Shown piece after piece: positions 25,301 through 37,936 of a DNA stretch of 64,000 nucleotides (positions are counted from its first letter, which is position 1; every line of letters starts with the position of its first letter). The notes below the pieces were generated by a model. That model saw only the letters and a list, made by a program, of their open reading frames with translations, was not told the origin of the DNA and searched no databases. A program made the position numbers and the translations under genes. Source of the DNA: Dendrolimus kikuchii (taxonomy: Eukaryota; Arthropoda; Insecta; Lepidoptera; Lasiocampidae); assembly GCA_019925095.2 (NCBI GenBank), contig CM034415.1, forward strand, positions 8,808,833 to 8,872,832, in the 5' to 3' direction.

Positions 25301-28300
25301 CGGTAGAAGTAAAACAAAGGGTGCGAGTCGCATTTCATATATAATATCGTTATAATATATATGCTCCGGTGGTTCGGGCATGTGGAAAGAATGCATGATG
25401 AAAGAATGACTAAACAGATATACAATGCAAAAGTGGTTGGATGCAGAAGTCGTGGAAGGCCACGACACACCTTCCATGATCAAATTGATCGTGTACTAGC
25501 AGAAGGTGATGTCAGGAGCCTTAAGAACCGACGAGCTTGCATGACAAGAGTTATGAATGTCAAAGAGGCAAGTGAGGTGTGTAAGAATAAGCCTAAATGG
25601 CACTCTGTTGTTCGTGCCTACCCCGCAAGGGAACTGACGTGAAGTTATGTATGTATGTATGTATAATATATTTAAGCTTTAAAACACGAAATTTGAAGTA
25701 TTAACGAAAACTTCAACATTTCCAACTCTATCTGTATGACCATAGTGTTTAAATTATCTCATTCTCTCGCAGGATTAGTCCTGTAGATTTATCTTTTTAT
25801 TTCTTTTTACATACATACATAACTTCACGCCAGTTTCCTTGCGGGGTAGGCACGAACAACAGAACGCCATTCAGGCTTATTCTTACACACCTCACTTGCT
25901 TCTTTGACATTCATAACTCTTGTCATGCACGCTCGTCTGTTCTTAAGGCTCCTGACGTCACCTTCTGCTAGTACACGATCAATTTGATCATGGAAGGTGT
26001 GTCGTGGCCTTCCACGACTTCTGCATTCATTCACTTTTGCATTGTATATCTGTTTAGTCATTCTTTCTTCATGGATTCTTTCCACATGCCCGAACCACCG
26101 GAGCATTCCTTTCCTTACCTTCACCCCGACACTCTCTTTCAGACCAACTCTCTTTTTAGTGTCGCTTTTTCGTTTAATCGAGTTTCAAAACACGTTTCTA
26201 AAGTTTCACTTGAAATATCTTGGAAACCGATTGCAGCGCCACCTATATATAGGTTCCAGTTGTGGGTCTAAACCATTTAGGGACCCACTCAAACCCACAC
26301 AAACATTAGTATTCCTTCTTCGACACTAGAACGTAACTACAACTATGATAATAGATTACCTATGCCGTGGTGAGCCCTGTAAGAATTCATCTTCACTCCT
26401 GGCGCCTGAAGTAAGTGATGAGCCGAAGCTCTTCGGAGAACTTGTTTTCAATTCTGACGTAGATTTGTTTTTCTGGAAAAAAGTATTTCTTAATTGTCAC
26501 ACTTTATATTAAGGCTATGGACTGGTGTATTCTGAGAATCTATAATCCTTTTACTCTTTGGAAGATCACCTGTTTTATTAACTCTTATTGTAACCCGTGC
26601 GGGCCGTTGTATCAAACGGCCAAATAGGTTCGTGGAACAAGAGGGGGAAGGGTAAAAGAGGCACCCGACGCAAAGCCGCTGCAGTCGACACTCGACAGTA
26701 GTCATGGGAAAATCACTCACCAAGACGAAAAGAGTGATATAATAGGTTGGGGAAAAAGTCTTTTCGCATATAGTATGTAGGAACTTGTAATAAGATCTCT
26801 TTGGTTATAACATTTGTATCTGGCTGGTTTTGGAGGAAGAAGATCTCGTCATGCCAGCCTCAACGACATCATTCGCCGAGCTCTTGTCAGCGTCGGCGTC
26901 CCGGCCATTCTGGAACCAAATGGCCTGGTGCGTGACGATGGCAAGAGACCGGACGGAATGTCACTCGTCCCTTGGAAGATGGGGCGGCCGCTAGTGTGGG
27001 ATGCGACCTGTGTTGACACACTGGCCCCGTCACATCTTCCAATGACCGAGTCAGGGGCTGGCAACGCTGCCGTTTCAGCTGAGGACGTCAAACGGTGCAA
27101 ATATGGAGCCTTAGGAAGGGGTTACATATTTGTGCCGTTTGGGGTTGAAACATTAGGCCCGTGGGGTCCGTCGGCAAAGAGTTTCTTTAAAGACATATGT
27201 AAGAAACTCTTTGACACTACCCGTGATCAGAAGGCTGGCTCATATTTTGCACAACAAATAAGTATTGCCATACAGCGTCGCAACGCAGCCAGCCTTCTGG
27301 GCACGCTCCCCGTTGGCAATGATCTGCTACATAATGTATTTTAGTTTCAATGTCTTTGGTTTTTTATATTCAAATTAAATTAATTATTTAAAATATATTC
27401 CAAATTCAAATTAGGAAAATGTGTGATTTTCATTTGTTTTTTTTTATTGTTAAAATGAGTGAATCTAATGAAGAAATTCGATACATTTTTAAATTTTACT
27501 ACAAAAAAGGTAAAAATGGAACACAAGCTGCCAAAAAAATTTGTGATGTTTATGGACCTAATGCAATATCTGTGAGAGTAGCGCAAATTTGGTTTAAGCG
27601 TTTTCAATCCGGAAATTTTGATATCAAAGATGCACGTCGCTCTGGTCGCCCTGTTACGGATAAAATTGATGCCATTTTTGAAAAAGTGGAGCAAGATCGG
27701 CATATTAGTAGTTACGATGTAGCTGGAGAACTGGGAATTGACCACAAAATGGTTTTGGCGTATTTGAAAAAAGCTGGGTACACAAAAAAGCTCGATATTT
27801 GGGTGCCTCATGAGCTCACTGAAAGAAACATTTGTGATTCTTTATTACGACGTAATGAAACCGAACCATTTTTGAAGAAGCTGATAACTGATGAAAAGTG
27901 GGTCACGTACGACAAGAACGCGCGAAAAAGATCGTAGTCAAAGGCCGGTCAGGCTTCACAGACTGTGGCGAAACCCGGGTTAACTCGCAACAAGGTGATG
28001 CTGTGTGTATGGTGGGATTGGAAGGGCATTATTCATTATGAGCTGTTACCGCCAGGCAGGACCATCGATTTTGAACTGTACTGCGAACAACTGATGAGAT
28101 TAAAGCAAAAAGTTGACAGAAAGCGGCCGGAATTAATCAACAGAAGGGGTGTGGTTTTTCACCATGATAACGCTAGACCTCACACATCTTTAGCCACTCA
28201 GCAAAAATTACGAGAGTTTGGCTGGGAGGGGTTAATGCATCCGCCGTATAGTCCTGACCTTGCACCTTCAGATTTTCAACTGTTTTGGTCTCTGCAGAAT

Positions 28301-31300
28301 TGCTTAGACAGTGTCAGGTTAACATCACGAGAGGACTGCCAAAACCACTTGTCGCAGTTTTTTAATCAGAAGCCCCAAAATTTTTATAGCAATGGGATCA
28401 CGTCCCTACCTACAAGATGGCAAAAAGTTATCCAACAAAATGGCACCTACATACTTTAGTCAAATGTAAATAAACTTTATAAAAAAACCTTTTGAATTTT
28501 TATATAAAATGCGAAAAAACTTTTTCCCCAACCTAATATATATATATACATATATAAGAATTATACAATAATATACCCTAACAAAATAACGAAATAATAA
28601 ATAAATTAAAAAACAAATAAAACTAACTATAACTAAATGTTAGTGAATTTATTCTAGAAACTGTAAACAACTATAAGATATTTTAATTATTACTTGAACA
28701 ATGAACAAACGAACCATGGATATAAACCTAAATACATTAATTCCTGCTCCCAGGTAAGTAATAATGATATGTATCATTTATATAGAAGGACGTCAAATAA
28801 ACTATAAAGGCATCAGAATTAAATTAACTAAAGTAAATTAAATTAAATATAACTAGTAAACATTAACTAAGTTCTTAGAACTCTGGTTGTTTAGCATTAA
28901 AGCTTTACAGTTTGTAGATTCTAATAGATAGTGACAGGTCCAATATGAGAAAACACACCAATATTTCATTAATTAAATTATTTACACTATTTATAAAAAT
29001 CAGAATCATTATTATGAATTACATTTAACAGTAAATTATAGACGACATTACTAAGTGTTTAATAAACATTTATCAATAGTTAAAGAAGTTCTTACAATAG
29101 TCTATGTATGTTCCTTGAGGAATTCATATCTATTTTACGAATAATAAGGCAAGTCACAGTTGAGTTTCAACTGCGATCGAGGCGTTATTAAGTGTACATT
29201 CGGAACGGGAATCTCACATCGAAAAACCGCGTACTTTATGTTTTTGATGATCTTCTGTCTTACGATTTGAACTTGTTATATTTGGTTGTGTTTGTAAGAA
29301 CTGTATATTACGTGTGCTCTTCAAAATGGTATTTATCTTGAATCCCATAATATTAGTATAATAATAATAATAATAAGTTGGTTGGCTGGTTGAAGGGTCG
29401 GATGCAGAAGGCAGCTCTGTTGGACACGGCCCGTATTGTGAGGAGATTCCTGTGTCTGGAGCCTTAACCACCGGTAGCCTGGACCCTAGGCCCCACTGCC
29501 GGCGAAGATCAGTTTTTTATATTTTTTTTATAAATAAATTTGTATTTTTTATAAGAAAAATGTAAAAAATTTGGAAATAAAATATATATGTAAATAATAA
29601 TAATCCCCATATTCCCAGACCCCTTGTACCACTAGCAGTTCACCCCAATAGCCCGGTACTTTTTGTCCTGATTTCCCACAATAGTCCTACACTGGCCGGG
29701 GCTTGTCCTTGGGTGCATCACCATATGTTGTAGACAGGGATAATCGCCGGTCAATGTCACGCCACCACGGGGCCTCTACGTGTTGGCTTTCCCATGGCCC
29801 CACGCAAGCCTTCCAAATGTCCGGGCCATTTTTATGGCCCGTGGTCTCAAAAGACATACAAATATATAATAATTTCAAAATAACATTATTATTTTGAAAG
29901 ACATACAAAATAATAATAATAATGATAATTTTTACCCGCAGGGGCGCTTTGTGGCGAAGCTTTAGGTGAGTACCTGACTCCGGGGGCAAAGGCAAGGCAC
30001 CCGCCTCCGTGCTTGCCTTAGCTGGCCGGCACGGAGTGGAGATCGCTAGAGCTGAGACTTAAGCTCCAGGGGTGGAAGTCTATGTTAGTAATTAATGACT
30101 AGCACTGATTTAGTCCTCTTGATGAAGGACCAAATCAGTGGGCAGTCAAATTTATCAGCTATTCCCTTCAGGATGCTGCTACCACGCAATCTGCTTAGTA
30201 ACGACGCTGTTTTTTTACGCCATAAAGCATCAAAACCTGTTGATGTGCGCTTCGGCGAACATAGACGACGCACTGCAGAAACGCGGTCGCCTTTGGACTC
30301 GTAGGGCATTGTAAGCTCTTTGGGTATATTTGAACCACAGACTTGCCAAGTACAGATAGGTACAGTAAGCCTTAAATAATGTTATTTTAACCGTCTCTGT
30401 ACACCGAGCAAATCTGCGGGCCAACTTGTTTGCCCGGACTGACAATGCCCTACATTCCCTATCCCTATAGCTTTAGAAACTTTAATACGATACTTACCTT
30501 AAATTTAATCCCTGTACTCTTAATGGACTCAGAATGCGAGTCAGTGAAGGTTCCTTTGACTGGTGTCGAGTGGCACGAGCTGCCACACGTTGATTCTCTA
30601 CCACCAAAAACCTGAAGTGAAGGAAATAAACATTTCGATGTGATATTGTAACAAATACACGTAGAATTGAAAAATTCCTCCTTTTTTGAAGTACATCATT
30701 TAAATCTATCGTAGCATGTAATTATTCAATATACATACAAGACAATAGGACACATACAGATTATTATTATCCCGTACAGAAAAGTACTGTTCTATACGTG
30801 CAGGCGCAGAGAGAAAATATTAATTCCCATAGCCGGGCAGCTTGTCATATAAGAGGTGGTATGGCATCTGCCTGTGCGGATGCCTGCCACTGGTTAAAGT
30901 GTATCGCCATAAAAAATCTGAGTTGTGTTCCGGCATCAGTGGCCTGGTTCCAGTCCGCCCTTCGAGGCCGGCAGCACATTGGTATTGCAAATGTCCATAG
31001 GCGTCAATAACCACTTTCTAGCAGGTGGGCCTGTCTACTGTACTCCAGCAATAAAAAAAGAATCCTATACTCACACGTATAGCGTCGGAAACCAGTGGCT
31101 CACAGCAGCACCCCTCTTCGTAGTACAGCGCTGTGTATTTGTTCTTAAGCCAGGCTAAGCTCCTGTCGGCCAGTTTTGCTTGGCTCATCAAAGCTCTAAT
31201 AACCGAGTGAAGTCCTACAGCCCATACTCTGAAAGTAATATATACGAAAATAAATTAAGGATTAGGTACAGTTGTGCCCGTGGCAGGGAAATACGAATCT

Positions 31301-34300
31301 TAGCAGAACGAAGGTGCTCGCTCTTAAATCCAACATTTGGACCAGAATCTCCTGGCTCTACCTCATAGCTGATTTGGAAAAATGTTAACTGTTTTTTATA
31401 GCCTGAAGCAGGCGATCAGGCAGGCGGCCCACCTGATGGAAAGTGATTACCGTCGCCTATGGACATTCGCAACGCCGGGGGTGTCACCAATGCGTTGCCG
31501 ACCTCTAAGAAATTTAATAACGCCCATCTTAAAGAACCCCATGTCATAGCACAAAGGGAAAACCGCGGCGGGAAGTTCCCTCCAGATCATTGTTGTACGC
31601 GGAATAAACGTTCTACAGAACCGTTGCGTAGTTGAGCGTGGGAGCTCAAGGAGATGGGGATGAATATCCCGTCGCTGGCGAGCGGTGTGGTTGTAAAAGT
31701 GAGGCGTTGGCACCAGATGAAACAGTTCCTCAGAACACTCCCCGTTATACAGGCGGTAAAAGACGCAGAGGGACGTAAAGTTTCTTCGAAGGCTAAGCGA
31801 TTCCAAACCGCCTGTAAGTATGGGACTAACTAATAACATATTAAAAATATTAACTAAATTACTATAGCCATAATTTGAAGAAATGCATGTAAGACAAAGT
31901 GGCATTACACACAGTCAGTTTTCTTTTTTTTAAGGGAAATTGTACAGTTTAGTCGGCCCCATCTAAGGTCACCAATTAACACATCTACTGGTTAAGACAA
32001 TTAACATATTTTTAATACAGTTGTCATGGACAGCTCCCTGTGTAGAACTTGTATGGAAACAAAAGAAACAGCCGCCTTTGTCCATTAGAGTGCAGAGTGA
32101 TGTATATTGAATACATGGTTCTGCCAAATTTGGTCCATATATTATCCAGAATTTTTTGAGAAAATTTACTATAAAATTACATAGATAGACGGACATAATG
32201 ATTTTATAAGGGATCCATTATTGCCAACAAGAACTACATGATCTTTATAAAGAGAAGGAGACACTTACCTAAAAGAAAATGCGGGTAGTACAAAATGTAC
32301 AGTCCTATTGTCGCTTAAAGTCCTTCCATATACTAAAGATATTATGTGGGGGCCCTGAGTACAGGTTTCGAGACCGAAACGTCTCGCTGAAGAAGTCAGT
32401 TCATTGATGTCTCTTGGTTCGAGGAGTTTACCTCCGAGGCGCATGTCTTTCACGCATTGGAGGTCTATAAATCTAGAAAAAAATAATTTTGTTAAATTGG
32501 CGCCACATCTCCTACTCCTCCCATTTCTTGATCCAGACCGTACTAAAGACTTTGCAGTGGTCATCGATCCCAAACTATATTTAGCACCTGGTACTTCAGA
32601 ATGTCTTTGTTTTGGATTTTATCCATGAGAGAAATACCCCACATAACTCACTCTATCTCGACACCGTGGGTCAGGACGAAAAAACGCACTATGCTAAGAC
32701 TTTTGTCTTTAAACATTGCGGTGTGGTTGACAAATTTGATGAAGCTTGTCGAATGCTGTCCAACCCTACTAGATCTTCCTATTGTCTTTCCCCTTGATAG
32801 GAAAAGGATTCCGAGTTTTTTATCCATGATATACAATGACGTTTATGGAATATTATAGTAATATTCTGAACTACTTACCCTTCTTCCCCCACAATACCAG
32901 CTTCATTTTCATGTGCTAAATTCGCTGTGTATTTGAGCGGTATCACTTCCTCAGGGTTGTATGATAGGCTCACTTCTGGTTGCTGAACATTCTCTGACGG
33001 GGTTTCACCTGAACAGAAAAAGCAAATCCTTTTTAAATTCGTGGCCAAACTTTTTGTGTTTTACGTTATTTTATACGCACATGCAGCATAATTTAGGCAT
33101 ACCATGTGTAACATGAGGTCTATGCGCCGTTCTGCACCAAGTGAGCAGTGCGCAGGAACGTTCTAGCCTCAACTGTGCTATCGTACCTCCCCATTCTGCC
33201 TCCCCCACCACACACGCTGTGCCGTGATGCATTATCTGTACGGTAAAAATAAATAATTGATGTAAAAAATTCACATCACAAGTTCTTAAAGCGTACCTTA
33301 GTTGCTTAAAATGATTGCTTTTAATAATGTAGGAAAGCTGAGTTGGGAGCTCAATTTTTTTATTTTTATTGCTGGAGTAAAGTAAACAGGTGACGATCCA
33401 CCTGATGGAATGGAATTACTGTCGGATATTTGTAAAAGAAAAGGTGTTACCAATATGCTGCCGGCCTAGAAGGAAGCGAATCTGGTCACTGAAGCCCTAG
33501 AGCGCGCTAGTGAAATGTTTTTAAAAACGCTTGCGTACATGAGCGAAGCGGCTCAGAGAAGTGAGGATGAATAGTAGTAATCGGACGATGGTGACATACC
33601 GAACAGTTAATCGGGACACTCTCTATTATGCAGACCGCAGAAGATGCAAAGAGTTGCACTCTCTCCGAAACAAAGTGTGTCTAAACATGAGTATGGGATT
33701 CTCAACTACGAAACTGAAGATGACGATGATGATGAAGATTGTGGAAAAGAATAAAAGAAAATATTTCGGTTACTAATTTTAATTAATTAAGATTTTAAAA
33801 GAACGAACAGAATTAGATTCGATCCTTACCTGAAGTATATGCCGGTCTATTCTCTCCCCATTTTGAGGAGATAAGGGAAACATAGTAACCCCATGATCGT
33901 GAGGTAGGGGTTGCACAGGGCAATACCCTGTACCCTCAAGTTCATATAAAGCTTCATTCTCGAAGTCTGAACCAGAGTTTTTGTTGTTTGGTTGAGCAAA
34001 TACTGGCTCCTCGCACGCGGTCAGTGCTGTTCTGAAATCAGAGAAGACATAATTTTAATTTTTTTTGTTTATATTGAGAACAGGCATTCACACTAGTAAT
34101 ATAGCATAAAAAATATGTAAGCGCTATATGCTACCGGAGAATTTACTTATTTTATCTCGTAAAAGTATCATATTTTCCGGTATTAAAAGCACTTTATGTC
34201 CATTCTCGGTATTGCGACAATATATACAACGAATTTCATCAAAATTAGCTATCTCTGTAACGTTAGTTTGCAAGACCACAGCGTCAGAGTCAAACAGTCT

Positions 34301-37300
34301 GTTGTTTGCACATTGGTATTTAAAATATTACGTATTTTTACAATATAGATAGGCAGAGAAAGGACTACTTGAATATTCGAAGATGATCTACCTTAAGTAC
34401 TCCCCGAATACTGGTGCGTTGTTCCTAGTCAAAGCGTAATGGTGCTGATGGAAACTTGCTATATGGTCCATAACGGCCTGCGTCCGGTAGACCTTCTCCA
34501 GGTTCACCAAACCCTCAGGCCCGACTCGCCTCCAGCCTGGAGGTTGTTCACCTTCCTCATCAAAGGATGCTATGTACTGTAAGGGAACAACACATTCATA
34601 TTAGAACTGTATCTCTTTGTTTTCTTTCACACTGCGTATTCTACCGTATTACAATCGGTACCAGACCATACAACTCCTCGGAATACATCCGAGGAGTTGT
34701 TTGGTCTGGTGACAACGCCATATTTTCACCATCACACCGCTCGTTATCATCGGGATTTTTATCCTCATTTTCTAAGCTGCCACGCTCAACTACGCATCAG
34801 TAACGACCTTGAGGGCAAAGCTTGAAATACCGGTTAAAAGTATGGTGTCGTTACTTATGCTAATTTCGGATACTGTTTAAAAAATAAATATCCTTATAAA
34901 TCTTACCATAATTTCTAGACCATTTTACCGGTAAAATATATAACGTTAAAACTAAATTGATCGGTAATTTTAACGTTATATTTATATTTCGTTACTGTCG
35001 TTGCCTCCGTTCATTCGCACAGATCGTCAAACTGTCAGACAGCATTGTTGCTCAGATCGTGCTGAATAATATTTTAGATAATATTTTCTTAAGTTTTCGC
35101 GACTTGACTTTCGCGATTATTTAATTTTAGTTTTGTGAACAAAACTAAAATTAAATAATAATTAAAATTAACAAGTTGGCGGTAGGCTAAATAAAACTTT
35201 AACAATACTCGTTGACACTTGACATCTTTGTCTTCCGTGATCACGGCCACTGAAAAGTGGCCGAAACGTCGGAAAAACCAAAATCAAATAAAATTATCGC
35301 GCTTAAAACATATTTTAGAATTGTGTTTGTTTATTATTTTTGGTAACGTGCAGTCATAATTCCAATTGAGGAAGTCCGCTAACTGCTGACGTGAATGCTA
35401 CCAAATTCTGCTAGGTACTTTAAAAATAGATGTAAAGGTAATGTTAATTTTCTCTTTTCTTATATGAATATTAGCGAGGCCTAAAACTATTTCTTTTAGT
35501 TTATTGAGAAAAATTGTTAATTTATCATGGTTTAAGAGGCCTGTCAAAACGAAGAACGGTAGCGTCGCTTAAAATGTCATAAAAATACCGTTACTTAGAT
35601 AACATTTATGAATTTAACGTTTAATTGTAACGTTAAAATCTTAAATGCTATCTGAGTAACGGTAAACAAATATACCGATATGGCAGTATCTCTTTCGTAT
35701 TTTTTTTTATTGCAGGAGTTCAGCAGACAGGCAGACGGCCCACTGGATGAAAAGCGGTTACCATCGCCTATGGAAATTTGCAACACCTAAGGTGCTACAA
35801 ATGCGCTGCTGCTCTCTTAAGTGAGTCTGGAACCTGGTCACTAATGCCGGAACACAACTCAAAGTTGTTATGGCGGCATGCTCTAGACCAGGGGTGGTAG
35901 CCATCCAGTCGGGCAAATGCCCTACCACCTGGCAAACCGGCAAAAAAATACCGGTAATTATCTATATTTTTAAAGAGCCGCGAGACTTGAATTAAAATGC
36001 CCTTAGAATTACTATAGAGTTTATTAGAACTATACAAACACGTATAATACAGCTACAGATATAACGGAACACAACAAGTCCTAACGTAATGCAGAAGGTC
36101 GTAATTCCAAAACGCCCAAAGTCCGTCACTAAAAGCTTCCCGATTGTATGCTCCACCACAGTTTCAACGCCGCCACAGTTTCCTAGAATTAGCTTGTAAC
36201 ACCTGGCTAATGATGCTAATGAGCGAGTACAATAGGACAACGGCACGTATGCCAATAAATAAGTAAACAAAGGCAGACGAACATAAAACTATTACAAGCA
36301 GTTCAAATACCGACAGGTAATAAAACGTGCTTCGTGGAATTTGTCTTAGTGGGGGGGGGGGCTAAGTTGTAACAGTACGATCTACTTACTTTTTAATAAT
36401 TAATACATAAATTATATATATGTATCTCTACGAATTATATAAATGTTTGTAAATTAATTAAAATATCATATTCCAACAACAGGTAGTAATTTTTAGTTAT
36501 AACGGCAGCGATTTTACTTGTCTGATAGCAACAGGCAGCACGTTCCAAGCTGTATAGCCTTAACGGTAAAAGAATTGCTGTAGAAAATTGAGTTATGCGC
36601 AGGAGTGTTTAATTTAAGTTTAGTAGAAGAGCGTAAATTATGAGAGCACGAAAGAAATTCAAAAGGTTAAGGTAATCAGGAGTACTTGAGACAAATAAAA
36701 CACTATAGAGGAAAGAAAGGATGTGAGTGTTACGGCGAAATCGAATTGGCAACTACTCGAGTTTTTAAAACCATTTTTCCAATTATAAGTTTGCAATGCA
36801 AAAGTGGATGGATGCAGAAGTCGTGGAAGGCCACGACACACCTTCCATGATCAAATTGATCGTGTACTAGCAGAAGGTGATGTCAGGAGCCTTAAGAACA
36901 GACGAGCGTGCATGACAAGAGCTATGAATGTCAAAGAAGCAAGTGAGGTGTGTAAGAATAAGCCTGAATGGCGCTCTGTTGTTCGTGCCTACTCCGCAAG
37001 GGTACTGGCGTGAAGTTATATCTATCTATCTATCTATTAATATTGTGTAAATTAATTTCCTTCTGCTCCCTTTAGAGAGCGGCAGCGCATTGCTAGCACC
37101 TTTGTTGTTACAAATGTCCATAGGCGACGGTAACCGCTTCGCATTCGGTGGGCCATCTGCCTGTCTGTTGAACTCATGCAATTAAAAATACCAACCACTT
37201 GACGATTGGGTTCTGCGTGCCTTGGGTCCCGTTTGCAACTGTCCCGCATAGGACTAGTCGTCGTGCTTTGGTCCATTCGCTTACCACTCTCGCGTCTTGT

Positions 37301-37865
37301 GTCCCGTTTCAAGGATCCTCTGCAATTTAAAAAATCAAACTTAAATATTACAGCTATTGCTTGTAGTAGTGAATGCTGGCAGTAGTTAGTGGAGAACTGG
37401 TGCTTTCTTGCACTAGGGTGAAGAAAATACCTTGTTGTTTACAGGGATTAATTCTCGTAGTAGTTGGGCTTGGATATAGGCTTGGTTCAGCTTAGTGGTA
37501 GTTGAAGTTGTATGATACGACTAATAGCAACTCGTAGCGATTCAGTAGCGACTTGATAGCAACTCATAGCGACTTAATCACAAAGAATTTGTGACTATTA
37601 TTTATACTAATATTAAAGTAGTCTAAAGTAGGCTGACATGACAAGAGTTATGAATGTCAAAGAAGCAAGTGAGGTGTGTAAGAATGGGCCTAAATGGCGC
37701 TCTGTTGTTCGTGCCTACCCCGCAAGGGAACTGGCGTGAAGTTATGTATGTATGTAAAGTAGGCTGCAGCATCAGCAAAACGCTGTACATTAACCCGTGC
37801 AGTTCCTCAAAATCGGGTTGAATAATATGTATCATAAATACAAAGATACATAAATATATATATAT

Positions 37866-37936
<71 letters not shown>

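Larger units (their letters stand above)
26745..28533 (+). mobile_element. Mariner element, almost complete, with an inserted retroelement
   Basis: Inverted ends GGTTGGGGAAAAAGTCTTTT and the right-end complement (one mismatch), flanked by the TA target (26743-26744, 28534-28535). Length is 1789 bp. Removing the 546-bp insert and one copy of its 9-bp TSD leaves about 1.23 kb, a normal mariner size. The transposase is on the plus strand. Confidence 0.93.

Noticed and set aside
32269..32587. Alternative PLC exon start at acceptor TACCAG (32588)
   Set aside because: It looks like a better acceptor but leaves 2 nt after an exon that also ends in 2 nt, breaking the frame. The 32604 start keeps phase.
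34665..34715. miRNA-like hairpin
   Set aside because: The 20-bp stem lies in a LINE G coding remnant and corresponds to its SEEL/EYIRG region; palindromy is likely chance within a repeat.
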